DNA from: Evernia prunastri
Lineage: Eukaryota > Ascomycota > Lecanoromycetes > Lecanorales > Parmeliaceae
DNA: 64,000 bases
Assembly (NCBI GenBank): GCA_003184365.1
Contig: NKYR01000032.1
Location: 275,383 to 339,382 of the forward strand
Direction of reading: 5' to 3'
The position numbers and the translations under genes were made by a program. Below, one piece after another: positions 34,458 through 43,605 of the stretch (within the stretch, counting starts at the first letter, position 1; each line of letters opens with the position of its first letter). The notes under the pieces are model-generated. The model was not told the DNA's origin and did not search any database. It was given only the letters and a program-made list of their open reading frames with translations.

Positions 34458-35342
34458 ATGCCGGTCACAAAGCCCCAGATTCTCCTGCTACAATTAGGCG
34501 ACCAAGAGGACCTCTTCAACAACCTTTACACGGGCCTCTGCACCAAGATCCAGAGCAAGTACACAGTCGTCAAGACCAGTTCCTTGACCGCGGAGCATCT
34601 GGCCCATTCAGAAGCTGTTATAGAGACCGACGGTGGCCTTTCCAAGAAGAAATACAAAAACATCCAAATCAGGCTTTCTGAGTATGCGAAAGCTGGCGGC
34701 ACAGTTATCCTCGCCTGTCTGTTCAGCAACTTCGTTTCCGAACCCGACTTTGACTTCATGTGCCAGAATATGGACCTGCCTTGGGGCTGGGGCGACTATC
34801 ATCGCACAGTCTTTGCGTTGAATCCTAATTTCGCACCCGTCTTTGACCGTGACGTTTTCAAGACGCTCAAGCAGTCATATAGTATGAAAGCTGCGCACTT
34901 AACCAATGTTCACGCTGACGCCAAGATCTACGTTCCAACCGATGATTCGCGGGTTCAGTCTGCTGTGTTTCCGCCTGACGAGGTCGACACACGACAGAGT
35001 CCAGCCGTTTGGCAGAAGCATGGACGAGGTCACGTCGCCTACATCGGTGATGTGAACAACGAGAGCCCTTCTCAAGCTCTGATAATGGCTATGCTGAGTA
35101 AGTGGCTGGCATCTTGCCAAATCTCCGTGATTCCATGCTGATGTAGGCCAGATACAGCCGCAAAAGGGGCCCAAGGCCAGGGTGTGGCAGATGTATCTGT
35201 CGATCTCCCAGCCTTGGTGCCTGGCTGCGAGGCGTGCGGTAAGGATACTCCAGTTAAGAGGTGCGCGGGTTGCAGGAATGTGCAATATTGTTCTGTTGAT
35301 TGCCAGAAGGCGGACTGGAGGTTTCACAAGGCGGATTGCTAG
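34458..35342 (+). CDS. MYND-type zinc-finger protein, 276 aa
   Basis: Two exons, 34458-35097 and 35152-35342, with a GTAAGT...CCAG intron, give 276 residues. The first ~215 residues form a globular domain with alternating strands and helices (KPQILLLQLG, GGTVILACLF, GRGHVAYIGDVN), like other fungal MYND proteins with a glutamine-amidotransferase-like N-terminus. The last ~40 residues are a complete MYND finger with CEAC, CAGC, YCSVDCQ and HKADC. MYND fingers bind proline-rich partners. The 3' splice site was chosen because it alone keeps the finger in frame. Confidence 0.88.
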
Positions 35343-35655
35343 ATAACAGCATCATAAAAGGCATCATAAACAGCGCATCTATCGCCGAGCACACATGTAG
35401 TATGGGCACGTTAGCGGTGCAATGAATTAACACGATACAGCGTAGCTCATAGTTCAAGGCCGCTTCTGCATGATTCATGAAATTCGAAGGCTTGGAAGGA
35501 TAGTAACTCAGGCTCCGTTCTTCACAACAGTGCCGTCCTGATTGCATTGTGTGTTGTAGTATGAGTGCATGGACGTCGAGCATTCTCTGGTACTAGCCAT
35601 CAAGGTTTGACCTCGAGCTGTGTTCTCTGTAGACGTATTCCATAGCTGTCCATTG

Positions 35656-36516
35656 CTAGTCCCCATCGAGGAGTTCCTCAATAGATTCGAAAGTTCCGAT
35701 GCCTGGACTAACCTTCAGGCGCCTGACTAATCTCCGTCTCGAGCCTTGCTCACTCACAAATAGATGACTTCTAGAAAGGCCCTTTAATTCCGAGAATTTG
35801 GTGATATTGTGGCGCGAAAAGGCATCTATTCCTTCACAAGTCTTGACGATTCTTTCAATCGTTGAATATCCCCGTTCTTCGTTGAACCTCATGCCATGTC
35901 CATACAGGCTTTGTATGATTGCCACCAAACAAACATCCGCGATCGAAACTTCATCTCCGACAGAAAACTCTCCAGCTGACTCCTTTGCTATGGCTTCGTA
36001 GACCCTCATCCTCGTGAGCACATTGACAATCCAGATTTTCCTTATCTTTCTTTGGGTCTCGTCCTCTTCCACGTGTCTCGCATCTCTTGTAGCATGTGCG
36101 AGCTTTGAAAGACGCTTTAGGCGATCGTAAACTCGAGGGTTCAGCAAAGGCTGAATATCACAAGCGACCAGCAACGCGAGATCCCGGACTTTAGAGCGCG
36201 CAGCCATGTTGGTCACAGGAGGTATAAGACGCACGACCCCGGGATAGGATTCCTCGAGGAATTCTAACATACCGAGCGATTGAGTCAGGACCAGGGGCTC
36301 GCCACTGCTGTAATAAGCCTCAAGGGTTGGCACTGTAGCGTTATGATGCTTCTGAAAGTATTTCAATGCGTTGTGCGGTTTGGATGCTTCGCCTTGGGGT
36401 TTGTAGTCCACGATTTCCAGAGGTATGTTTTTGAGGGAGGCGGCAATGCGGACGCGTGCGCTGCAATTAGACCACGGCCGACTATAAAGTACGAGCCTGG
36501 AGGGTTGAGAAGCCAT
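35656..36516 (-). CDS. Zeta-class glutathione transferase / maleylacetoacetate isomerase-like
   Basis: A single-exon gene of 286 residues. The thioredoxin-like N-terminal domain carries the zeta-class motif (YSRPWSNCSARVRIAASLKN) and the cis-Pro strand NATVPTLEAY with TQSLGMLEFLEE. A helical C-terminal domain follows. True maleylacetoacetate isomerases catalyse a step of Phe/Tyr breakdown and are ~230 residues; this one has ~40 extra residues at the C-terminus and an acidic insertion near 145. No homogentisate or fumarylacetoacetase genes are nearby. The fold is sure, the exact substrate is not. Confidence 0.85.
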   Translation of the reverse strand: MASQPSRLVLYSRPWSNCSARVRIAASLKNIPLEIVDYKPQGEASKPHNALKYFQKHHNATVPTLEAYYSSGEPLVLTQSLGMLEFLEESYPGVVRLIPPVTNMAARSKVRDLALLVACDIQPLLNPRVYDRLKRLSKLAHATRDARHVEEDETQRKIRKIWIVNVLTRMRVYEAIAKESAGEFSVGDEVSIADVCLVAIIQSLYGHGMRFNEERGYSTIERIVKTCEGIDAFSRHNITKFSELKGLSRSHLFVSEQGSRRRLVRRLKVSPGIGTFESIEELLDGD

Positions 36517-36738
36517 TGTGGCCGCATACTACCCACACTAATCGCAAGGTTGATGCTACAATCAATCGGCAGAGGGGAAGCTTGCGCGCAGCGAGCTTCG
36601 CCAATTAGGTACTTGGTCAATTACTTCAAACTTCAAACTTCAAAGTACATAAGAGCGGGCTGCGCAAGTAACCATAAAGTAGTTTAGAGTAAGGTAACCC
36701 CCACTCACCTGCGCGGCTGTGACCGCTTTAACGAATGA

Positions 36739-36756
36739 TTACGGAATATTCCGTAA
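36739..36756. repeat. 18-bp perfect palindrome
   Basis: TTACGGAATATTCCGTAA reads identically on both strands. It lies upstream of the GST start and 165 bp downstream of the tRNA 3' end (on the minus strand). TACGGAGTACGTA follows at ~36767. It could be a protein-binding site or a relic of a short transposon. Confidence 0.6.
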
Positions 36757-36913
36757 CCTTACATTGTACGGAGTACGTAGAAGTGACAACATTATTTTCA
36801 TCTACTGAACTTGAGCCTTTTGAATCACTTATATCGATTTATTTAGAGAGTATCAAAAATAATTATCTTGACAAGTGACAGATCCTCAACCAAAAATGAA
36901 ACTAGAAGGAAAG

Positions 36914-36918
36914 AAAAA
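36914..36918 (-). terminator. RNA polymerase III terminator of tRNA-Cys
   Basis: A run of five T on the minus strand, three bases after the discriminator base of the tRNA gene. This is the normal Pol III stop signal. Confidence 0.8.
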
Positions 36919-36920
36919 GA

Positions 36921-37058
36921 AGGGTATGACCGGATTCGAACCAGTGACCGTGGGATAGGTTGTGGTACTGCAATCCCACACTCTAACCTATATGGAGAAT
37001 CAACAACTGAGAGCATACCAGCATGGTTCATAGGAACTTACCGCTGAGCTACACACCC
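36921..37058 (-). tRNA. tRNA-Cys(GCA) with two insertions, one in the D-loop
   Basis: Read on the minus strand, the mature 73 nt form a complete cloverleaf. The acceptor GGGTGTG pairs with CATACCC, followed by U73, a cysteine identity base. The D-stem is GCTC/GAGT, the anticodon stem TGGGA/TCCCA, the loop TTGCAGA with anticodon GCA, the variable loop CGGTC, and the T-arm ACTGG-TTCGAAT-CCGGT. An 11-nt intron (36957-36967) sits at the usual 37/38 site. A second insertion of 54 nt (36988-37041) interrupts the D-loop. It begins GTAAGT and ends ATATAG, and removing it restores the normal loop AGCGGTTA. The B box is intact and a T5 terminator follows. The alternative reading (Ala, TGC) leaves no base 26 and is less good. 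Confidence 0.85.
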
Positions 37059-37779
37059 AAAGGATAATTTGTGAGGGCTCCCAAAGTTATAAATGAATGT
37101 GAGCAAAAGCAAGTCCGCTTCGCATTACACCTGTCAAGTCTTCTCATTTCCGCAAATCCCACCCTATTGGCACTGCTTGGCTTCCTGCCCAGTCTCAGTC
37201 CGCGTTTGTGCGCACTAATAGGCTGGAGAGGCGCCGGCGGAGATGATATTGCCACCGTTGGCGCCTACTACTTCATCGGAGGTTTCTTGATGACCCCGCC
37301 CCGGGGGGAGGGAGGGGGGGGGGAGGCAGGAGGGGGTGGAAAGGGGGTTGAAGTACTCGAATTCCACCTCGGAAAAGACCAGATGACGGAGGGAAAAGCG
37401 AGCCAACATTAATGCTAGGTAGATATAGCGAAAATTTGACATCAAGTCAAAAAGAATGTTCTTCCACGCAGAATTGGTCAGAGGATGCCGCAAGACGAAA
37501 GTTAATCCAGCACGAGATTCTTTATTAAATCTCCGGTAGAGTACGCTCTACCCTGCAGGGCCTGCGATAAATATCTACCCTACCATAGCCTCCTGTATCA
37601 CATTATCATTCCATCCTACGTTACTCTTCTACCCCACGACACTCTCTGACCCTCTGACATTAGACCATACACTTTCCAGTAGCTGTCTCCTACTTTTTAT
37701 ATGTTGCGATGACGTGCTCCCTCCGTGCGGGCTTGCCTCGGCCAACCCAGTACAAAGATACCAAAATCCGGTCTCCGAG
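37059..37779. other. Intergenic region
   Basis: No supported gene. It contains the G-rich tract listed separately. On the plus strand the reading frame of the RBR pseudogene is open upstream to 37714 but without an ATG. Confidence 0.4.
37303..37348 (+). repeat. G-rich tract with quadruplex potential
   Basis: A 46-bp stretch is almost all G with single A, C or T interruptions and includes a run of ten G. It has far more than four G3+ runs within 30 nt, the usual requirement for an intramolecular G-quadruplex. The function is unknown. Confidence 0.7.
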
Positions 37780-39117
37780 ATGAATCTTGCAGTTGCTTGG
37801 GAAACATGCTGGGCCGTCAATAACGCCTTCGTGATGAAGCCCGAGACAGTCCCGTACCTCCAATGCGTTAAATGTCAAGGCAGTCTGCAGTCCGATAAAC
37901 GATACTCGAGTCTGCTCATGAGGGCGATAGAATGGCCTTGCGGACACCAAACATCCGGCTACTTGTGTACGAAATGCGACGTAAATTATCTGCTGCAGGC
38001 TACTCAGAGGCAGCAGAGCTGCTCGAATGGAGGGTGCAAGGCTCTTGCTAAGGTAAACCTTGAAGAAGTGGAGCACTGCCTACGGAGGAAGCCACATATT
38101 CTAGCACAGTAATTACTCTGCCAGCCCCATTACGCCTTACGTGATCGGACTGATTAGGTCGTGTCAGGTACCGTGAACTCGCCGCGTTCAAATGTATAAG
38201 CTGCAGAGAATATTTTTTGAAGGGAGGGCGGACTTTGACCAAGGCTTGCAAACACGAGCGGGACCTCTGCGACGATTGTGCTGCAAACATGGTTGATTCC
38301 GCAGTGACGACAGGAGGCTGGTCCTCGATTCGGTGTCTTACGCGCTCTCCTGTTGAGTGCAAATCAGAGCTCGGGCATGAGGATGTCCGAAGCGTGGCTT
38401 CGAGGGACTCATTTGAGCGGTGAACTCCTGCTCCGTTGATGTCATTTCATAACACAAGCTGATCGGGATTAGATATGAAGAACTGGTAAATCAAAAGGCA
38501 CTCAAGGCCCACCCAAATTATTCTCAGTGTAATCGACCAGATGGCAAATGCTAATTTGGCCAAATCCATGTGGGAGGCAGTATGTGTTCCTCTCCCTCAA
38601 CTCAAAGCTAGCCCTGACCAAGTACAAAGTCGAGGACCCACGTATGCAATGTGCGAAGTGCAACTACGTCAGCTGCTTCATATGTACCTCTCCTTGGCAC
38701 GAAGGGCAAACGTGCAAAGAGTTTCTTGGTCTACTCGGCGAGGATCAGGAGACAGATGAGTACAAAAGAAAATACTGCAAGAGATGTCCGGCTGTGGCGT
38801 CTACACAAAGAAATTTAAGGGTTGCCCTGAGATGACATGTGGAAAAGGCAAGCAAGGACTCTATCTATCCCAAATGACCGCCAGCTTATGACTCGGAGGT
38901 AGTCTCTTGTGGTGTCCACTGGTGCTGGCATTGCAAAGTCATTCTGAATACGTCAATATTGTCCTATAAAGAGAGGCTCGCGGCCAACCAACATCTATAT
39001 ACCTGTGTGAAATCCAAGCGGGATCAAGGCTTCAGCTGGCCCCAAGATACGTCTAAATATCGACCAGGCTGGCAGAAAGATGATGGATTTGTTGGCACAG
39101 GGGAGGAAGACGAGTGA
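37780..39117 (+). pseudogene. RBR (RING-IBR-RING) E3 ubiquitin ligase, disrupted
   Basis: RBR ligases pass ubiquitin through a catalytic Cys in RING2. Exon 37780-38108 has paired CxxC motifs. After an intron (GTAATT...GTGTCAG) the RING1 region 38168-38419 follows (KCISCREYFL, CKHERDLCDDC, ending in DSFER). After another intron comes YEELVNQKALKAHPNYSQC from 38473. There a TAA at 38552-38554 breaks the frame just before FGQIHVGG, the conserved RBR block. The IBR continues (CAKCNYVSCFICTSPWHEGQTC). Near 38788-38791 one base is missing, so YCKRCP leaves frame with CGVYTKKFKGCPEMTC. The last part (SCGVHWCWHCKV) reads to TGA at 39115. Stop plus frameshift in conserved blocks indicate a pseudogene, unless both are sequence errors. 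Confidence 0.75.
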
Positions 39118-39220
39118 TACTAAGGCATAACGCTATTCTCCACAATGCCTTGATGGCACACGCACAATGCCAATACAAGCGCTGTACTAGTGTCGGCGCC
39201 TGAAGCTACCAAGGCCTCAG

Positions 39221-40190
39221 CTACTGGCTCCATACCGCAATATGCAGTCTAGTGTAACACAAGTCATGTGCTCTAGGCATTCCGATGTTTTTCGGCTCCA
39301 TATTCAAGGAGTAGGTCAATAATCTCTGTAGGGTCTCTTCGAGGTCCTTGATGCAGCGATGTCCAAAAAGCATGATCTCACGCTTTAACATCTGCCCCAT
39401 TGTCAAGAAGGAAACATGCCACGTTGTACTGCCCAAACCCGCAGGCAATGTGAAGGGGAGCCCAATCGTGCTTTCCTCTTGCATCGACTTGGGGCCCATT
39501 GAGTGTAAGAACTGCTGCGGCTGCATGCTGAGAGGCTACGTGCAAAGCTGTGTAATGTTCTGCCCTTGCTTCGATTTGGGCTCCCCCATTAACAGGACTG
39601 GGCGAGGCAAGTCTTGGAGGCTGGCACTATGAAGGGACCGGGATTTCGTGATCTGGCATCATTGCCTCAGTCTTTGCTTGGTACTGCAGCAGCAATCTTG
39701 TGACATCCTCCTAGCCGTGGGTCGCTGCGAGGTGAAGCGTTATCTTGCCGGCTGCATCTGTTGCTTCGACGCCTGCGCCAAAATACAAGACTCTTACCAG
39801 CAGATCAGTGTGTTCTTTGAGGCACAAGCAGTGGTGGAGATGCGTCTATTGATTGTGATCTCGAATGGTGATGTCGACCTTCTGCGCTAGGAGCTGATTC
39901 AGCTGAGCTAGATCCTTCACTTGTAATGGCTTTGAAGACCGATGTTGGCTTTCACGCTGATATAGCCGAGGGATTCTCGAGCTCTATCAGTCGTGTTGGG
40001 CGAGTCTGATGAACCGCAATAGCAGGGTCAAGTACGATATGCAGGGTTCGGACGATATCCGCTTGCACAGACCGGCCGAGTGATATAGGAAGACAATTGG
40101 CCTCGAAAGACAACCGACGGTCATCTAATTCCTGCCATACGAAGGGTTCCCAGCCTCCCAACCACCGGCCATTGTACTGATACGGGGTCC
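39221..40190 (-). pseudogene. Degenerate ankyrin-repeat protein
   Basis: Minus-strand frames show a chain of ankyrin-like repeats: KITLHLAATHG with DVTRLLLQY, then HYTALHVAS, APLHIACGFG with VACFLLDNGADVKA, and EIIDLLLEYGAEKH. They are interrupted by in-frame TAG, TAG and TGA codons and by at least two frame changes (about 39975 and 39275). The TGA falls where repeats normally have Arg (KA-stop-DHAFWTSLH), as from CGA to TGA. The upstream part (40190-39980) is open and protein-like (GGWEPFVWQELDDRRLSFE) but of no known family. It may have been the downstream part of the coiled-coil gene at 40794. It is no longer able to encode a full protein. Confidence 0.65.
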
Positions 40191-40353
40191 AGGGGAAGTC
40201 CTTGCTAAATTAGCCTAAATTCCAATAACCTACGTTCGTCTTTGGACATCGGAAAGAAAATCGTATTTCTACCTATCTTGCTCTGCTTGTAATTCCCTAT
40301 ATTTCTGTTCGACAAAATCGTATTTTTCTTGCAGCGATTGCAGCTTTGCGTCT

Positions 40354-40794
40354 TCAATCCTGTCTCATAGCATTAGTGATTTTCTCCATAGCCACTGCAA
40401 GCGCTTCATCTCTCGCCATAAGCTGATCTAAAAGGCGATCTCGTTGGCCTTCCAGACTTACACTTTGGGTTATCAATCGGTCTCTCTCTGTTTCCAATTC
40501 GTCTCTCCCTGTTCTCAATTCGTCTCTCCCTGTTCTCAATCCGTCTCTCTCTGTTCTCAATCCGTCTCTCTCTGTTCTCAGTCGGTCTCTCTCTGTTCGA
40601 CATGTGTGTAGTTCACTGCGATACTGTTGTGGGCTCGTGAACTCTTGATGATGATCCTCCATCCTCTCCTGTTCATGCTCGAACACCTCGAGTTCTCTTT
40701 CTTGTCCCCTGTTGTGGTACCATAATATTGGGGCTCCCACGATCAGAGTTATAAGAATTCCAACGCTAATGTAGAGGGCTGTACCGTTGACCAT
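40354..40794 (-). CDS. Membrane-anchored coiled-coil protein, possibly a gene remnant
   Basis: From ATG 40794 the fr/ame encodes 146 residues. One N-terminal membrane helix (ALYISVGILITLIVGAPILW) is followed by a charged coiled coil. The middle is six copies of a seven-residue RTERDxL-like unit encoded by 21-bp repeats. The frame stops at TGA 40354. In another frame just downstream a further coiled-coil segment is open (SLQEKYDFVEQKYRELQAEQ, about 40340-40270), after a CACTAAT branch-like motif. The gene may therefore once have continued into it and into the ankyrin region. Composition and layout suggest a real protein, but whether it is still complete is unclear. Confidence 0.5.
   Translation of the reverse strand: MVNGTALYISVGILITLIVGAPILWYHNRGQERELEVFEHEQERMEDHHQEFTSPQQYRSELHTCRTERDRLRTERDGLRTERDGLRTGRDELRTGRDELETERDRLITQSVSLEGQRDRLLDQLMARDEALAVAMEKITNAMRQD
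40478..40603. repeat. 21-bp tandem repeat, about six units
   Basis: About six near-identical 21-bp units of the form CGTCTCTCYCTGTTCTCAAT on the plus strand. They encode the heptapeptide repeat of the coiled-coil protein on the minus strand. The copies differ by only one to three bases, which points to recent expansion by slippage or unequal exchange. Confidence 0.8.
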
Positions 40795-41492
40795 GACGAA
40801 TGAATACTTAATGAACAATTAGCGGAGTGCTGATCGAGTGAAGAGCGATATTTGACCTTGAATAATTTTGAGCCAATTTCGACCAATCTTGTCGTTGATT
40901 TGGGTAAAGCAACCGCAATTGTTGTTTGCTTCTTGTGTTTCTTGGGCGGAAAATTAAAATGATGAAACTCCCGGAATTATGCGCGAAGTCAAGATCGATG
41001 GAGACTTGAGGCTGCCTATACAAGGTCAAGTCTCGGAGTTAGGATGCCTTCGAGATATTTTCGATAGCAAAGCCGAGACCACAGTCTTATTGGGGCCAGC
41101 GCACTAATGCACGCCCATGCAGCACGCAGCACGATAGGCTATCGATCAACGTCTCACGGTAGATAACAATGCCAACCTCGGTATCCTGTGGGGTTACACA
41201 TCACCTGGTCGGCATCCCTATAGGTCACTTTTGCTGTTCGCTGGCACCTGAACATTGGCAGGGCGACGCAGTGCGCATTGCCCCCCGGGCTTTTGGCTCT
41301 GGGCTGTAGCCTCTTGCACGAGGCTGAAACATATCGGGAGGCGGGTTTCTTATCTTGGCCTTATGCTCTGTGGGCTGCAACGCTACAGTTCTTCTCCTCG
41401 TGAAAGGATATTATGTACAACTCTATGTAGATACAAGGGTTCCCCACCGTCGCGCTTGGGAAGTGATCGCTGACTTGACGAGCTTACGAAAA
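40795..41492. other. Intergenic region
   Basis: No gene is seen. The frame of the following membrane-protein gene is open upstream to about 41355 without an ATG, so a missing upstream exon is possible. Confidence 0.35.
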
Positions 41493-43203
41493 ATGTACAT
41501 GCCCAACTTCCCTAGGCTTTCTCCGATAGCTGGGCTGACGATCAGTATAGTGGTTGGCAAAAGCACTTCGTCGGCTGCACAGATGCTAATGACGTTCAAT
41601 GGGCACGCCGCCGGTGCGTTGAGGCGACAGTCATCACAGAAATGCTATTATCCCAGCTGTGAGGTATCGCCGTACGATATCCCTTGCGGTACCGGTGAAG
41701 CAGTAGTCTGCTGCCCTAATGAGTGGACATGTGAAGACAATGGGCTTTGTTCTCTGCCAAGCAAGCAGTACTACGGCTTATTCTCATGTACGGACTGGTC
41801 ATCAGGCAATTGCCCACAATCCTGTGTGAATGGTAAGCCTGCTTCCCTGACCGCAACGACTAAGGACTAAAAATTAACAGCCTTCAGATACCTCGCAGAG
41901 TTCGACTGCAGGCGAGGCTGTCCTGCAATGCAGTCCAGGAAGCTATTGCTGCGATGGGCTTCGTCAGAAGCTAGGATGTTGCGATACCACCCTCACAAGG
42001 TTCTCCTTAGACGCTTTGCCCATCATTGCGGGCAGCGATCGTGACCATGGAGTCGTTACTAGTACAGTTACTAGTACAGTCGTCTCCACACCCTTGTCGT
42101 CCTCAAGCACAAAGGCCATATACGCCACGACAGCCCCGATAACATCATCAGCATCACTCAATTCCATGGAGCAATCAGCATCGACTCCATATCCTACTCT
42201 GCCCGATAGATCGGACTCCCCGACCATAGTGGCGTTGGAAACATCTGCCCCAACAGCATTCCCAGCAACGCAAGCCACAGGAACTATACATACATATGGT
42301 TCCATAACAACATGTTACACAATGGACGCTCAGCCGTCGGCATCAATATGCTACAAAGACCTCTCCGGATCTCAGGCACAGGTCCTCTCGCTGATAATAC
42401 TCAACGGTTCCGAAGGAAAATGCATCGAGCCAAGCCATATGCTTCTCTGGTTTGCCTTCTACAATGTCTTCACCGTCGTCGCTGGGTTGATCTCCGGTAC
42501 CAGATCGTCGAGAAGAACTGTTGCACGCTGTCTCGGCCGCTCCGAAGATAGCGAGAGCGATTCTCGATCAACACCGTGGGCTGCGAATATTTTGGTGAGC
42601 TTTCTGGTCCAGTTGGCCGGCACCATGGCCACAGCCTTCATCTTGACAGCAAATGGAAATGGCATATCTCACAGAGGACGGCTCTTCGGTCTCTGGGCTG
42701 CACGGCCATTCGCAACTCCACTAGTCATCTGGCTCACTATGATTAGGCCTCGGGAATACAGCAAACAAGCAGCAGAGGTGGCTTATGCTGATATGTTCTT
42801 TAGCTTCATCTCCTGCTACGCTTTCGGTGCCACAGCGGAAGTCACAAATCGGGCCAACTATGACGGGACGTCTCATTCTGTCGCTCTGAGGTTAGCGCAA
42901 GCCGGATTTGCACTGGGTTTTTGCGCGCTCCTCCTTTCGACCTGCCCTGCGATCGCTTCCGTCTACAGCTGCTGCTACTATCGTAGAACAGACTCTGATC
43001 ATGTGTATATCCTATATTGGACCTTACCCATTCACGCTTTTCGCTGCTTAGCTTGCTGGCTCCTGTGGTCTGGAGTGCTTCTTGCCAACGACAGAGCGTT
43101 TTGTCCTCATACTTGGACTATTGTGGTTACCATGTTCCTCTGGCTTCTGCTTCCGCTTCTAGACAATTTGTTGCGGGTTTGGATAGCTGGTAGGACGAAT
43201 TGA
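41493..43203 (+). CDS. Cys-rich ectodomain, multi-pass membrane protein, 551 aa
   Basis: Two exons, 41493-41832 and 41888-43203, joined by GTAAGC...TTCAG, give 551 residues. The first ~170 residues carry a hydrophobic start and a domain with about fifteen cysteines in fungal surface-protein style (KCYYPSCEVSPYDIPCG, AVVCCPNEWTC, SYCCDG, LGCCDTT). A Ser/Thr-rich stalk of ~100 residues with VTSTV repeats follows. The C-terminal half has about six hydrophobic helices (MLLWFAFYNVFTVVAGLI, ILVSFLVQLAGTMATAFIL, FALGFCALLLST and others). The layout suggests a cell-surface sensor or wall-linked protein. No family name can be given. The start is uncertain because upstream codons stay open. Confidence 0.7.
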
Positions 43204-43605
43204 CCATGGGGACCTCACATACGCTAGGCGAATGAAAGCTCACCATCGAATCTTGACAAAGTGTATTGCTATCGGCTATCTTCAAGGGTGATGGAACAAA
43301 TATCAAGATTTACACAAGAGAGTCGTTCAAATGGGACATAACATAATCATCTACGATGCATACTGCCTTCTCGACTCCTTAATTCGTGCTGTGCATCCCA
43401 TCATAAACGTTCAGGCCAAGCAAAGGGCGGTGGCGTCTTGAGCTAGGTTCATGCTTCATGGTCGGGATTGACCGCCTGCTAGGCGCATGACCTCGTGCAG
43501 CGTTGAATCCTGAGCCTGTTACCACGGTTCTAGCACATACTTTCCACACTAGGTCATACATTGTCAACATTGTAGTCCTGCAGAGTCATTTCTGTCATCT
43601 GCCTT
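43204..43605. other. Convergent intergenic region
   Basis: About 400 bp between convergent stops. Nothing was recognised. Confidence 0.4.

Noticed and set aside
36921..37058. Reading the tRNA as tRNA-Ala(TGC)
   Set aside because: That frame of the anticodon loop leaves no nucleotide 26 between the D and anticodon stems, and the discriminator U73 and T-arm fit tRNA-Cys.
40478..40603. CRISPR-like array
   Set aside because: The units are contiguous without spacers and encode a heptad repeat; the genome is fungal.
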